Assembly: GCF_000166415.1 (NCBI RefSeq)
Contig: NC_014654.1
Location: 1,612,001 to 1,676,000 of the forward strand
Source: Halanaerobium hydrogeniformans
Lineage (GTDB): Bacteria; Bacillota; Halanaerobiia; Halanaerobiales; Halanaerobiaceae
Direction: 5' to 3'
Length of the DNA: 64,000 nucleotides
In this document: in pieces, positions 8,249-16,621 of the stretch
Layout: every line of letters starts with the position of its first letter
How positions within the stretch are numbered: the stretch's first letter is position 1
Position numbers and translations under genes: made by a program
Notes under the pieces: generated by a model
Told to the model about the DNA's origin: nothing
What the model saw: the letters and a program-made list of their open reading frames with translations, nothing else
Database searches by the model: none

Positions 8249-9493
8249 TTAGCTCCCATTATCTGCTTTGTTTTTTTCTCTTCTCAATAAAGAACCTGTT
8301 TTAACCGCTTTTTCTGTGCCGATAATTATCAATTCTTTGGGATGAGGAGCAGCCTCAACCTGATTGCCATCGGAATCAATAATATAATCTACCTCAATTG
8401 TATAAGATTTTTCTCCGGGAGAGAGAACTTCTAAACTATTACCTTTAAATATCTTATTTCTAACTTCAACAAGGATTTCATTTTTATCTTTTAAGTTCTT
8501 TTTTACCACTCCCATAAAATCATAGCTTCTTAAATAAGAAGAACTCTGATAGCGCTGTCCTTCAGCACCAGGTTTGCCGTAATAAAAGCCCTTAGTATAA
8601 TCCCGGTGGCTGATCTTTCTCAATTCTGCCAAAAGATCCTGATCAGGCTGGTAGTTTTCCGGGTCCTGATAATAATTGTCTATTATCTGGCGGTAGGTAT
8701 TAACGACTGTTGCAGCATAATGAACACTTTTCATCCTGCCTTCAATTTTTAAACTGCTTAAGCCAAGCTCTATTAATTCTGGGATCTCTTCTGCCAGATT
8801 TAAATCCCTGGAGTTAAAGATAAAAGTTCCCTGTTCATTTTCCTCGATCGGGTAGTATTCACCGGGTCTCTGCTCTTCGACCAGATGATACTGCCAGCGG
8901 CATGATTGAGCACAGTCTCCCCGGTTGGCATCTCGATCAACTAAATAATTGCTCAAAAGACAGCGACCAGAATAGGAAATACACATTGCACCATGGATAA
9001 ATACTTCCAGCTCTATTTTATCCCGGCATTTTGCTGCCATTTCCTTGATCTCCTCAAAGCTAAGCTCCCTGGCCAGTATAACCCGCTCTGCTCCCTGTTC
9101 AGCCCAGAAAAGAGCTGAAGCCCAGTTAACATTATTGGCCTGGGTACTGATATGGATATCAATATCCGGCATTTTTTCTCTGACCAGGGCAAAAACACCC
9201 GGATCAGAGATGATAAGTCCATCTAGAGCAAGCTCTTTAAGTTTATCTATATATTCTGGAAGTTCGGCAAGTTCCTGATTATGGGGAATCATATTTAAGG
9301 TCAAATAAACCTTTTTATCCCGCTGATGGGCATAATCTAAACCCTCTTTTAGCTCTTCTAAACTGAAGTTGGCAGCTCCAGCTCTGAGTCCAAAGTCCAA
9401 ACCACCACAATATACAGCATCAGCTCCAAAAACAAAGGCTGTTTTTAATTTTTCTAAATTACCGGCCGGGGCCAGCAGTTCTACTTTTTCCAT
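8249..9493 (-). CDS. trhP: U32 family protein, probable tRNA uridine-34 hydroxylation protein TrhP
   Basis: A 414-residue 'peptidase U32' protein. It has the signature 'ELEVFIHGAMCISYSGRCLLSNYLVDRDANRGDCAQSCRWQY', whose cysteines (CISYSGRC, CAQSC) are typical of U32 proteins that bind an iron-sulphur cluster. The N-terminal TIM barrel begins 'ELLAPAGNLEKLKTA'. In Bacillus subtilis the homologues YrrN/YrrO (TrhP) use prephenate to make 5-hydroxyuridine at tRNA position 34, and the neighbouring YrrM (TrmR) methylates it. The same neighbour is present here, overlapping by 35 bases, which supports that role over proteolysis. A GGAGG ribosome site lies upstream. Only one U32 gene is present here instead of the Bacillus pair. 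Confidence 0.82.
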   Translation of the reverse strand: MEKVELLAPAGNLEKLKTAFVFGADAVYCGGLDFGLRAGAANFSLEELKEGLDYAHQRDKKVYLTLNMIPHNQELAELPEYIDKLKELALDGLIISDPGVFALVREKMPDIDIHISTQANNVNWASALFWAEQGAERVILARELSFEEIKEMAAKCRDKIELEVFIHGAMCISYSGRCLLSNYLVDRDANRGDCAQSCRWQYHLVEEQRPGEYYPIEENEQGTFIFNSRDLNLAEEIPELIELGLSSLKIEGRMKSVHYAATVVNTYRQIIDNYYQDPENYQPDQDLLAELRKISHRDYTKGFYYGKPGAEGQRYQSSSYLRSYDFMGVVKKNLKDKNEILVEVRNKIFKGNSLEVLSPGEKSYTIEVDYIIDSDGNQVEAAPHPKELIIIGTEKAVKTGSLLRREKNKADNGS

Positions 9494-10130
9494 TATTATC
9501 TTTCCTCCTGCTTATTGCAATCCCATCTCCGGCCGTAATTATGGTCGAATCAAGCTCAGGATGGTTCATTACAATAGTTAAATACTTTTTTAAATTATTT
9601 ACTATGGTTCTGATTTTTGCTCTTGCTTTTTTGTCTTTTAAAACCTTTCCTTTGTAGAGAACATTATCTGCCAGCAAAATTCCTGCTGGAGCAAGTATTT
9701 CCATGATGTACTCAAAAAGATAAAGATACTGCCCTTTAGCAGCATCTAAAAATATAAAATCAAAATTTTGCTTTAAATACATTAAAATATCAAGTGCATC
9801 ACCCGTTTTGATATTTATCTTGGCAGCATAAGCTGTCTTTTCAATTTCTTTTTTTGCACATTCTGCCCGAAAAGTATCGATCTCCAGACTGGTAATCCTA
9901 CAGTTTTGAGGGGTATTTTTAGCTATCAAAAGGGTAGAGAAACCATAGGCTGTACCTATTTCTAAAACCCTTTTGGGTTGTTTTATCTTTAACTGCAGCT
10001 TTAAAAAGTCGGCTGCATCCCGATCTATAATCGGGATCTGATCTTTTAAGCATAGTTCTTCTAAAGCTTTAAATTCCGGATCAATATATTTTTGCTGAGA
10101 AAATTTTTGGTTAATTTCTGTTTTCTGCAT
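9459..10130 (-). CDS. trmR: tRNA 5-hydroxyuridine methyltransferase TrmR (O-methyltransferase)
   Basis: A 223-residue SAM-dependent O-methyltransferase with motif I 'VLEIGTAYGFSTLLIAKN', the acidic residue in 'SLEID' after the second strand, and the metal-binding 'DFIFLDAAKGQY' segment of the catechol-OMT-like family. Homologue YrrM/TrmR converts 5-hydroxyuridine to 5-methoxyuridine at position 34 of tRNAs. Its gene lies between mltG and the U32 gene as in Bacillus. The coding end overlaps the U32 start by 35 bases, indicating translational coupling. The C-terminal ten or so residues, lying in the overlap, are poorly conserved-looking and basic. Confidence 0.85.
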   Translation of the reverse strand: MQKTEINQKFSQQKYIDPEFKALEELCLKDQIPIIDRDAADFLKLQLKIKQPKRVLEIGTAYGFSTLLIAKNTPQNCRITSLEIDTFRAECAKKEIEKTAYAAKINIKTGDALDILMYLKQNFDFIFLDAAKGQYLYLFEYIMEILAPAGILLADNVLYKGKVLKDKKARAKIRTIVNNLKKYLTIVMNHPELDSTIITAGDGIAISRRKDNNGKSRTAGPGR

Positions 10131-10142
10131 TTTAAGCTCCCA

Positions 10143-11150
10143 CTAATCTAACTGCCTCTGTTTTTCTAGATGTTGTTGATAACTTTCTGTAAAAACATGA
10201 CTGCCATCATCTCTGGCAAAATAAAATAGATAATCACTTTCAGCCGGTTCTATTGCAGCTAAAAGTGCTCTTGTTCCTGGATTTGCGATCGGTGCAGGAG
10301 GTAATTGGTCGATTTGATAGGTATTATAGGGAGACTCTACCTCCAGGTCAACATAAAAGAGCCTTGATTTGCGTTCGGGTAATACATACTGTACTGTTGC
10401 ATCAAGTTGAAGGGGCATTCCCCTATCTAAACGATTATAGATTACAGAAGCGATGATTTCATTTTCTGAATCTAATTTACCCTCTGTTTCGATTAAAGAG
10501 GCTATAATAAGCAGTTGATAGGCATCATATTCACTTTCTGCTGCCGCTTCTCTCAATTGAGGTAATCTCTGTCTATTAAAATTATTGATTAAATCCCTGA
10601 CCAGCTGTTCTTCACTGTAACTTAAAGGAAATCTATAAGTATCTGGGATCACAAGTCCTTCAGCAGCTTCTATAATTTCTTCCCTCTGCAGTTGGGCTTC
10701 CTCAAAATTTAATAGCTGGGCCTGATCGTTAAAAGCTTCAGCCAGTTTATGTCTTTGATAATCAGGTCTTTCTAACCCGGCCAGCCGCTCGATAATCTCC
10801 CTGATCGTAAAGCCCTCGGGAACTGTAAGCTGAAACTGCAGCTCATCTCCTTTTTCCAGGCTTTCTAAAATACTAAAAGCATCATCAGCCGGAGAAAAGC
10901 CATAATGACCTGAGCGTAAATTACTATTTTTTACCCTTATTAAAAGATAAAAAACATCTGCGGATTTAATTAGACCTTCTTCTGCCAGGAGATTGGAAAT
11001 ATCCCGGCCTGACATTCCAGATCTTATCTCCACAATCTGTTGACTTTGATCTTTTTCATTAACTGCTTCTAAAAGAGAGTATGTCCTGATAAAAACAGCA
11101 AGCACTAAAATAGCTAATAAAAATATTAAAGCTCTTTTTTTCAAGTTCAT
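10143..11150 (-). CDS. mltG: Endolytic peptidoglycan transglycosylase MltG (YceG-like)
   Basis: MltG cleaves nascent glycan strands at the membrane and sets their length. The protein has one N-terminal membrane segment ('RALIFLLAILVLAVFIRTY'), a LysM-like region, and the YceG catalytic domain. That domain shows 'ASLIETEGKLDSENEIIASVIYNRL', with catalytic Glu in IETEG, and 'LQLDATVQYVL', 'SPYNTYQIDQLPPAPIANPG'. The start at 11150 is preferred because the GAGGGAGG site immediately precedes it; an ATG 21 bases upstream has no ribosome site. Position between the DUF1292 gene and trmR matches the Bacillus yrrL locus. Confidence 0.92.
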   Translation of the reverse strand: MNLKKRALIFLLAILVLAVFIRTYSLLEAVNEKDQSQQIVEIRSGMSGRDISNLLAEEGLIKSADVFYLLIRVKNSNLRSGHYGFSPADDAFSILESLEKGDELQFQLTVPEGFTIREIIERLAGLERPDYQRHKLAEAFNDQAQLLNFEEAQLQREEIIEAAEGLVIPDTYRFPLSYSEEQLVRDLINNFNRQRLPQLREAAAESEYDAYQLLIIASLIETEGKLDSENEIIASVIYNRLDRGMPLQLDATVQYVLPERKSRLFYVDLEVESPYNTYQIDQLPPAPIANPGTRALLAAIEPAESDYLFYFARDDGSHVFTESYQQHLEKQRQLD

Positions 11151-11179
11151 ACCCTCCCTCTTTAAAATCATTTTAAAGC

Positions 11180-11443
11180 TTAACCTTTAGTTGTATATTC
11201 ATGTTTTACCTTTTTAAATTCTTCTTCATCTTCAACCGGAGCTATTAACTCTTCTCCACCTTCATTAATTATTTTTATAACGGTGGCTGCAGTGTCTTCA
11301 TCTCCTTCAGAATCAACGATGATCAGATATTTAGTTCCTTCGATAATAAGATCATCTTCTATATAAAATCTACTTTCACTTTCCCCATCAGATAAAACTA
11401 GCTGTTTTTTTTCTTCATCGATCCAAAATTGTCCATCACTCAT
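11180..11443 (-). CDS. yrzB: DUF1292 protein (YrzB-like)
   Basis: An 87-residue, strongly acidic protein of the DUF1292 family, with a pattern of short beta strands ('QFWIDEEKKQLVLSDGESESRFYIEDDLIIEGTKYLIIV'). The family has no assigned function. It lies between ruvX and mltG exactly as yrzB does in Bacillus, with short gaps, so it belongs to the same transcript. No catalytic or DNA-binding motif is visible. Confidence 0.85.
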   Translation of the reverse strand: MSDGQFWIDEEKKQLVLSDGESESRFYIEDDLIIEGTKYLIIVDSEGDEDTAATVIKIINEGGEELIAPVEDEEEFKKVKHEYTTKG

Positions 11444-11465
11444 TATTATTACCCCTTTCTAGTGA

Positions 11466-11891
11466 TTAATTGTTCAAATCAAGATAAGATTGTAATATCA
11501 AAGCTGCTGCTAATTTATCGATAACATCTTTACGCCTGCTTCTGCTGAGATCTGCTTCCAGGAGAATGTTTTCTGCCTGAGAAGTTGTTAACCTCTCATC
11601 CTGAATTTCAACGGGAATTTCTAAATTGTTTTTTAAAAAATTAATAAAAGCCTGGGTAATTTCTGCCCTTTTTCCTCTACTGCCATCCATATTATAGGGC
11701 ATCCCAACAATAATTTTTTCCACATCATATTTTTCTATATATTGTCTTAGTTCTACTAAAAGTTCCTGATGTCCGTGCTGTTTAAGTGTTGTCAGGGGTT
11801 GAGCCGTCCAACCCAGGGCATCACTAACAGCGATCCCAACTCTTTTGTTTCCATAATCTATTCCCAGAATTCGCAATCTCTCAGCCTCCAA
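11466..11891 (-). CDS. yqgF: Putative pre-16S rRNA nuclease / Holliday junction resolvase YqgF (RuvX)
   Basis: A 141-residue RNase H-fold protein. The first acidic motif is 'ILGIDYGNKRVGIAVSDALG', the second is 'EKIIVGMPYNMDGSRGKRA', and the C-terminal acidic site is 'DERLTT' and 'DKLAAALIL'. The YqgF family trims the 5' end of 16S rRNA in E. coli and was earlier proposed as a Holliday junction resolvase (RuvX). Its neighbours ireB and the DUF1292 gene match the Bacillus yrrK locus. Length and motifs are complete. Confidence 0.92.
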   Translation of the reverse strand: MEAERLRILGIDYGNKRVGIAVSDALGWTAQPLTTLKQHGHQELLVELRQYIEKYDVEKIIVGMPYNMDGSRGKRAEITQAFINFLKNNLEIPVEIQDERLTTSQAENILLEADLSRSRRKDVIDKLAAALILQSYLDLNN

Positions 11892-11951
11892 TTATATTTC
11901 TTTCAATAAATTATTATATAATTATTCTCTTAAATAAGCAAATTAATGCAG

Positions 11952-11994
11952 AAAAAAATCGCCTCCAGCTCAACTTAGAGCAAGAAGCGATTTA
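11952..11994 (-). terminator. Terminator-like hairpin between ireB and yqgF
   Basis: On the minus strand AAATCGC pairs with GCGATTT (outer stem), with an inner GCTC/GAGC stem, followed by a T-run. It lies inside the operon, so it may act as a partial terminator that lowers downstream expression. Confidence 0.55.
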
Positions 11995-12015
11995 GAATGC
12001 CAGTATCTGCTGAGA

Positions 12016-12276
12016 TTAATCTTCCAGATAACTGCTGAGCAGCTCTTCAATAATCTCATCTCTATCAATAGTTCTGATCATTGTTCTAGCATCTTTATAA
12101 CTTGTTATATAGGCAGGATCACCAGAAAGTAAATATCCGACAATTTGACTGATTGGATTATAACCCTTCTCTTCTAAGGCTTTAGATACTTTTTTAAGTA
12201 CAAATCCAGCCTCACTAATATCTTCTTTTTGGATTTTAAATCGCATCGTTTTGTCATTAATGTCATCAGCGGCCAT
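12016..12276 (-). CDS. ireB: IreB family regulatory phosphoprotein
   Basis: An 86-residue DUF965/IreB protein, '[40 protein letters not shown]', a very conserved pattern. In Enterococcus faecalis IreB is phosphorylated by the PASTA kinase IreK on N-terminal threonines and controls cephalosporin tolerance. Here the N-terminus contains one candidate threonine in 'NDKTMRF'. It sits 68 bases downstream of alaS, as in most Firmicutes. A kinase/phosphatase pair is not in this window. Confidence 0.92.
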   Translation of the reverse strand: MAADDINDKTMRFKIQKEDISEAGFVLKKVSKALEEKGYNPISQIVGYLLSGDPAYITSYKDARTMIRTIDRDEIIEELLSSYLED

Positions 12277-12344
12277 GTTATCACATCCTGTCTTTTTATT
12301 TTCCTTATTTATTAATTTCTTCAGTCAGCAGTTAATTCCTTTTT

Positions 12345-14978
12345 TTAAGCCTGCTTTTTTATAATTTCTTCTACTTTAGCCAGTGCGGCAGCGGTTTTAT
12401 CTACTTTACTTCCACCTGCCTGGGCCATATCAGGTCTGCCACCTCCACCACCACCGGCAACTTGAGCGACCTCTGAAATTATCTTGCCAGCATGAAAACC
12501 CTGCTCTATTAAATCTGCAGTAACTGAGGCAACAAAAACAACCTTGTTCTGCCCCTTACTTGCCAGCACTATTACAGCAGAATCAAGTTTATCTTTGAGT
12601 TGATCGATTAAATTCCGCAGACCCTGATTATCAAGTTCAGATAGCTCTGCTGTAAGAACATTAATTCCCGCCACATTTTTAAGCTTATCTAAAAGTTCAT
12701 CCTTTTTAGAACCGGCCAGCTTCTGTTTAAGTGACTGAAGTTCTTTCTGCAGTTCTTTTTTCTCTTTCTGCAGGTCTTTAATTCTATCTGCAACCTGATC
12801 AGGCTCGGTTTTTAATTCTGCAGCAGCCTGATTTAAAATATCAACTTTTTCGTTAAAATAATCAAGGGCAAACTCTCCTACAACTGCTTCGATCCTTCTG
12901 ACCCCGGCTGCTATACCACTTTCTGAGATTATCTTAAAAGGTCCGATATCACCGGTTGCATCTACATGGGTACCTCCACAGAGTTCTAAACTGTAATCTC
13001 CCATCTTTACAACTCTAACCTCTTCATCATATTTTTCACCAAAAAGGGCTTCTGCTCCCATAGCTTTTGCCTCTTCTAAGGCTTTTTCTTCTGTTTCGAC
13101 CGGATAGTTTTCCATTACCGCTTTATTAATCCGCTTTTCGATTTCATTTAATTCCTGATCACTTAAGGCGGAAAAATGGGTAAAATCAAAACGAAGTTTT
13201 TCTGGGGCAACTAATGAACCTGACTGGTTGACATGTTCTCCCAGAACTTCTTTTAAGGTTTTATGAAGCAGATGGGTTGCAGAATGATGACGGGCAGTTG
13301 CTTTTCTGCGGTCATCATAAACAACAGCCTTAACACTGTCTCCTCTTTTAAGTTCACCTTTTTCTACCTTAACCTTATGCACGGGTAATTTAGCTCTGGC
13401 AAAGGTATTTAAAACTTTGGCTTCAAAATTTTCATTTTTAATAATACCTTTATCACCAAGCTGACCTCCACTTTCAGCATAAAAAGGTGTTTTATGGAGG
13501 ACAAGGTTGGCTTCTTCTCCTTTTTTGATCGATTGAAGCTTTTGATTTTCTCTAACTATTCCAACCACTTCGCTTTCTTCGGTTAGAGAATGGTAACCGG
13601 TAAACTCTACTGCCTCAACTTCTGCTTTAAAAGAGGCATAAAGTTTATCAATTTCGCCACTGCTAAAAGAAGTTTCCTCTCTTGCTTCTCTAGCTCTTTT
13701 TCGCTGGGCTGCCATTTCTGCTTCAAAACCCTCTTCATCAACCATGATTCCCGCTTCAGAAGCAATATCTTTGGTTAAATCAAGGGGAAAACCATAGGTA
13801 TCATATAATATGAAAGCATTTTTACCACTTAAAACTTCTTTGTTTTCAGCTTTGAGATCAACTAAAAAATCTTCTAAGATATTTAAACCCTGTTCTAAGG
13901 TCTTTAAAAAACTTTCTTCTTCAGATTTGATCACATTTTCTACATGGGCCAGCTGCTGCTTTAAATCAGGTGCTACACCCTTTACAACTTCAGCAGTGGT
14001 TTTTACCAGCTCATACAAAAATGGCTCTGTAAAGCCAATTTTACGGCCATAACGAGCAGCACGGCGGATTAAACGCCTGATTACATAACCCCTACCCTCA
14101 TTTGAAGGTAAAGCTCCATCAGAAATTGCAACAGCAACTGAGCGGATATGGTCAGCGATCACCCTGTAGGCAGTCTGACTTTCATCATCTTTTTGATAAG
14201 CGATCCCAGTTTTTGCTACAACTTCATCTATAATAGGCTTGATCAAATCAGTTTCAAAATTTGTTTTGGTATTCTGTAATATAGAGGCTACCCTTTCTAA
14301 ACCCATTCCGGTATCAATATTTTTATTTGGCAGCTCTTTATATTCTCCAGCTTCAGTATAATTATACTGGGTAAATACGAGGTTCCAGATTTCTAAAAAT
14401 CTATCTCCTTCTCCACCCAGAACATCTTCACTGCTGTCCCCGAATTCTATCCCCCGATCATAGTGGATTTCAGAACAGGGACCACAGGGTCCGGTACCTA
14501 TCTGCCAGAAATTTTCTTTTTTACCCATTCTGACGATTCTCTCTTCGGGTAGGCCAACCTTTTTTTGCCAGATATCATGGGCTTCATCATCATCTTTATA
14601 GATTGTAATCCAGAGTCTATCTTCTTCAAACTCTAAAACCTCTGTCACAAATTCCCAGGCCCAGATTATGGCTTTTTCTTTAAAATAATCACCAAAAGAA
14701 AAATTACCCAGCATCTCAAAATAGGTGTGATGACGGGCTGTTTTCCCGACATTCTCTATATCATTGGTTCTAATACATTTTTGACTGGTAGCTATTCTGG
14801 GGTGAGGTGGTTCTAAGCTGCCGTCAAAATAGGCTTTAAAGGGAGCCATCCCTGCATTTATCCAGAGCAGGCTTGGATCATTTTTCGGTACCAAAGGAGC
14901 ACTATCAAGTACCAGGTGATCTTTTGACTCAAAAAAATCTAAATAAGCCTGCCGTATTTCATCTCCAGTTTTTATCAT
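12345..14978 (-). CDS. alaS: Alanyl-tRNA synthetase
   Basis: AlaS charges tRNA-Ala. The 877-residue protein has the class II catalytic core at the N-terminus ('FFESKDHLVLDSAPLVPKNDPSLLWINAGMAPFK'). The editing domain has the zinc-binding HxxxH ('HHSATHLLH') and the 'CGGTHV' motif. A coiled segment (about 715-760) is followed by the C-terminal DHHA1/C-Ala domain with the glycine run 'GGGGGGRPDMAQAGG'. Full length. It heads the block alaS-ireB-yqgF-DUF1292-mltG-trmR-U32-DUF4911. No T-box leader was seen in the 274-base gap upstream; instead a long hairpin is present there. Confidence 0.96.
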   Translation of the reverse strand: MIKTGDEIRQAYLDFFESKDHLVLDSAPLVPKNDPSLLWINAGMAPFKAYFDGSLEPPHPRIATSQKCIRTNDIENVGKTARHHTYFEMLGNFSFGDYFKEKAIIWAWEFVTEVLEFEEDRLWITIYKDDDEAHDIWQKKVGLPEERIVRMGKKENFWQIGTGPCGPCSEIHYDRGIEFGDSSEDVLGGEGDRFLEIWNLVFTQYNYTEAGEYKELPNKNIDTGMGLERVASILQNTKTNFETDLIKPIIDEVVAKTGIAYQKDDESQTAYRVIADHIRSVAVAISDGALPSNEGRGYVIRRLIRRAARYGRKIGFTEPFLYELVKTTAEVVKGVAPDLKQQLAHVENVIKSEEESFLKTLEQGLNILEDFLVDLKAENKEVLSGKNAFILYDTYGFPLDLTKDIASEAGIMVDEEGFEAEMAAQRKRAREAREETSFSSGEIDKLYASFKAEVEAVEFTGYHSLTEESEVVGIVRENQKLQSIKKGEEANLVLHKTPFYAESGGQLGDKGIIKNENFEAKVLNTFARAKLPVHKVKVEKGELKRGDSVKAVVYDDRRKATARHHSATHLLHKTLKEVLGEHVNQSGSLVAPEKLRFDFTHFSALSDQELNEIEKRINKAVMENYPVETEEKALEEAKAMGAEALFGEKYDEEVRVVKMGDYSLELCGGTHVDATGDIGPFKIISESGIAAGVRRIEAVVGEFALDYFNEKVDILNQAAAELKTEPDQVADRIKDLQKEKKELQKELQSLKQKLAGSKKDELLDKLKNVAGINVLTAELSELDNQGLRNLIDQLKDKLDSAVIVLASKGQNKVVFVASVTADLIEQGFHAGKIISEVAQVAGGGGGGRPDMAQAGGSKVDKTAAALAKVEEIIKKQA

Positions 14979-15046
14979 TAATCAGACCTTCCTTTCTACT
15001 CATAGTTATTCAATAAAGTAAGTTTGGTTTTTAGTAAGTATATTAT

Positions 15047-15229
15047 GTTGATTTTGAATTACTTTCAGATAATTTGATCGAAACAGCTTTGAATAAAATT
15101 AATTGTGATTAAGATTGTTCCCTGTCTGACCGAAGGGAGTTAGAACAATCCATAATTAATTTTAAATGAAAAGCGTTGTGAAGATCATGTCTGAAAGTAA
15201 TTTAAAACAATTTTAATTATTAAATCAAC
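15047..15229. ncRNA. Long rod-like hairpin between tyrS and alaS, possible structured RNA (6S-like?)
   Basis: An 18-bp outer stem (15052-15069 with 15190-15207, one G-T pair) encloses further complementary segments. These are TGATC/GATCA, a bulged AACGCTTT/AAAGCTGTT helix, a 10-bp AAAATTAATT/AATTAATTTT helix, GATTGTTC/GAACAATC, and CCCT/AGGG closing a terminal loop. GTTGATTT/AAATCAAC can extend the rod to about 183 bases. This rod with interior loops and this length recall 6S RNA, but no promoter, terminator or known consensus was recognised and the strand is unknown. It could also be a processed spacer or a MITE. Confidence 0.3.
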
Positions 15230-15252
15230 AAAAAGTATGATAGCAAATCAAA

Positions 15253-16473
15253 CTAGCTCAGTTTAATTTGAGCAAAGCGCCTTTTCCCGATCTGAACTAT
15301 CATCCCATCTTTTACTTCAAGATCTAAATTTATTTTATCATATTTTTCACCATCAATAGTTACTGCACCCTGTTTGATCATCCTTCTGGCTTCACTGTTA
15401 GAATCAACCAGACCTGTAGCAGCAACAATTTTAACTATCCAGAGTTCTCCCTCATCAAGCTCGGATTTCTCTATTTTTACCTCTGGTATATCATCAGGTA
15501 AATTACCCTGTGAAAATACATTTTCAAATTCCTGAGCTGCATATTGAGCAGCTTCTTCATCATGATATTCTCTAACCAGTTCTGCAGCCAGTTCTTTTTT
15601 AAGCTGCATTGGATTAAAATCATCCCGATTAAGTTTAGCTTTAATCTCATTTAATTGTTCAATTGAAATATCTGTTAAAAGCTCATAATAGCGGGCAATT
15701 AGTTCATCAGGCATCGACATTACCTTACCATACATATCTGCCGGTTTATCATAAACTCCTATATAATTATCAAGACTTTTACTCATCTTGTTAACTCCAT
15801 CTAAACCTTCTAATAAAGGCATGGTTATTATTACCTGAGAATCCTGACCATATTCTTTCTGCAGGTTTCTACCAACCAGAAGGTTAAAACGCTGATCAGT
15901 ACCACCAAGTTCTACATCTGCTTCGATCGCAACCGAATCATAACCCTGCATTAAAGGATAGAAAAATTCGTGGATCCCGATCGGTTTTCCAGCTTTATAA
16001 CGTTTGGAAAAATCATCTCTTTCCAGCATCCTGGCCACAGTATACTGGGCAGAAAGTTCTAAAACATCGCTAAATTTCATTTCACTCAACCAGTCACTAT
16101 TATAGACAAGTTTTGTTTTATCTCTATCTAAAACCTTCGAAAATTGTTCCTGATATGTAAGTGCATTTTCTCTGACCTCTTCTTTTGTCAGCTGTTTTCT
16201 CGTTTCAGATTTTCCGGTTGGATCTCCTATCATACCTGTAAAATCACCGATTATTAAATAAACCTGATGACCTAAATCCTGAAACTGCTTTAATTTACGC
16301 AGAACTACAGTATGACCCAGATGGATGTCAGGTGCAGTTGGATCAAGTCCCAGTTTAACTTTTAGAGGACGTCCCTCTTTTTCGGCTTCAATCAATTTTT
16401 CTTTTAACTCTTCTTCTGAGATCAGGTCACTGACCCCTCTTTTCAATATTTTTAACTGTTCATTAATTTCCAT
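15253..16473 (-). CDS. tyrS: Tyrosyl-tRNA synthetase
   Basis: TyrS charges tRNA-Tyr. The protein has the class I signature '[21 protein letters not shown]' (HIGH-like HLGH), the KMSKS-type motif '[11 protein letters not shown]', and a C-terminal S4 RNA-binding domain (about 340-406). An upstream in-frame extension to 16533 is possible, but a promoter -10 box ends 3 bases before that ATG, so the transcript would start on it. The start at 16473 fits the family length (406 residues). Its ribosome site is odd: a consensus AGGAGGTG is separated from the ATG by a hairpin (see the leader entry). Confidence 0.92.
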   Translation of the reverse strand: MEINEQLKILKRGVSDLISEEELKEKLIEAEKEGRPLKVKLGLDPTAPDIHLGHTVVLRKLKQFQDLGHQVYLIIGDFTGMIGDPTGKSETRKQLTKEEVRENALTYQEQFSKVLDRDKTKLVYNSDWLSEMKFSDVLELSAQYTVARMLERDDFSKRYKAGKPIGIHEFFYPLMQGYDSVAIEADVELGGTDQRFNLLVGRNLQKEYGQDSQVIITMPLLEGLDGVNKMSKSLDNYIGVYDKPADMYGKVMSMPDELIARYYELLTDISIEQLNEIKAKLNRDDFNPMQLKKELAAELVREYHDEEAAQYAAQEFENVFSQGNLPDDIPEVKIEKSELDEGELWIVKIVAATGLVDSNSEARRMIKQGAVTIDGEKYDKINLDLEVKDGMIVQIGKRRFAQIKLS

Positions 16474-16474
16474 A

Positions 16475-16519
16475 AAAAACGCCTGTCTTATATTCAATTC
16501 AACAGGCTGTTCACCTCCT
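16475..16519 (-). promoter_or_regulatory. tyrS leader: Shine-Dalgarno, terminator-like hairpin, U-run, start codon
   Basis: Minus strand order: AGGAGGTG (16512-16519), AACA, stem GCCTGT...ACAGGC with a 15-base loop (16481-16507), G, then six T, then ATG. The hairpin plus T-run has the form of an intrinsic terminator, and it also brings the ribosome site to about 11 bases from the ATG if folded. Either attenuation or a hairpin-bridged ribosome site is possible. A TTG in frame inside the loop is an alternative start. Confidence 0.5.
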
Positions 16520-16536
16520 GTATCCTTTGTCATTTT

Positions 16537-16565
16537 ATTATAACAGATAGATTAATTACTAACAA
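16537..16565 (-). promoter_or_regulatory. Sigma-A promoter of tyrS
   Basis: Minus strand TTGTTA (16560-16565), 17 bases, TATAAT (16537-16542). Predicted start of transcription near 16530 gives a leader of about 57 bases. Confidence 0.7.
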
Positions 16566-16621
16566 GGGGTACCATAAACAGCTGTTTTATGTTATAATAT
16601 TTTCTGACAGGAGGTAAGTTA

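Noticed and set aside
14979-15252. T-box riboswitch before alaS
   Set aside because: No GGTGG-type T-box core or terminator with T-run could be found; the inverted repeats form a single rod.
16474-16533. N-terminal extension of tyrS to the ATG at 16533
   Set aside because: The -10 box ends 3 bases before that ATG, placing the transcript start on it, and the added residues are not TyrS-like.
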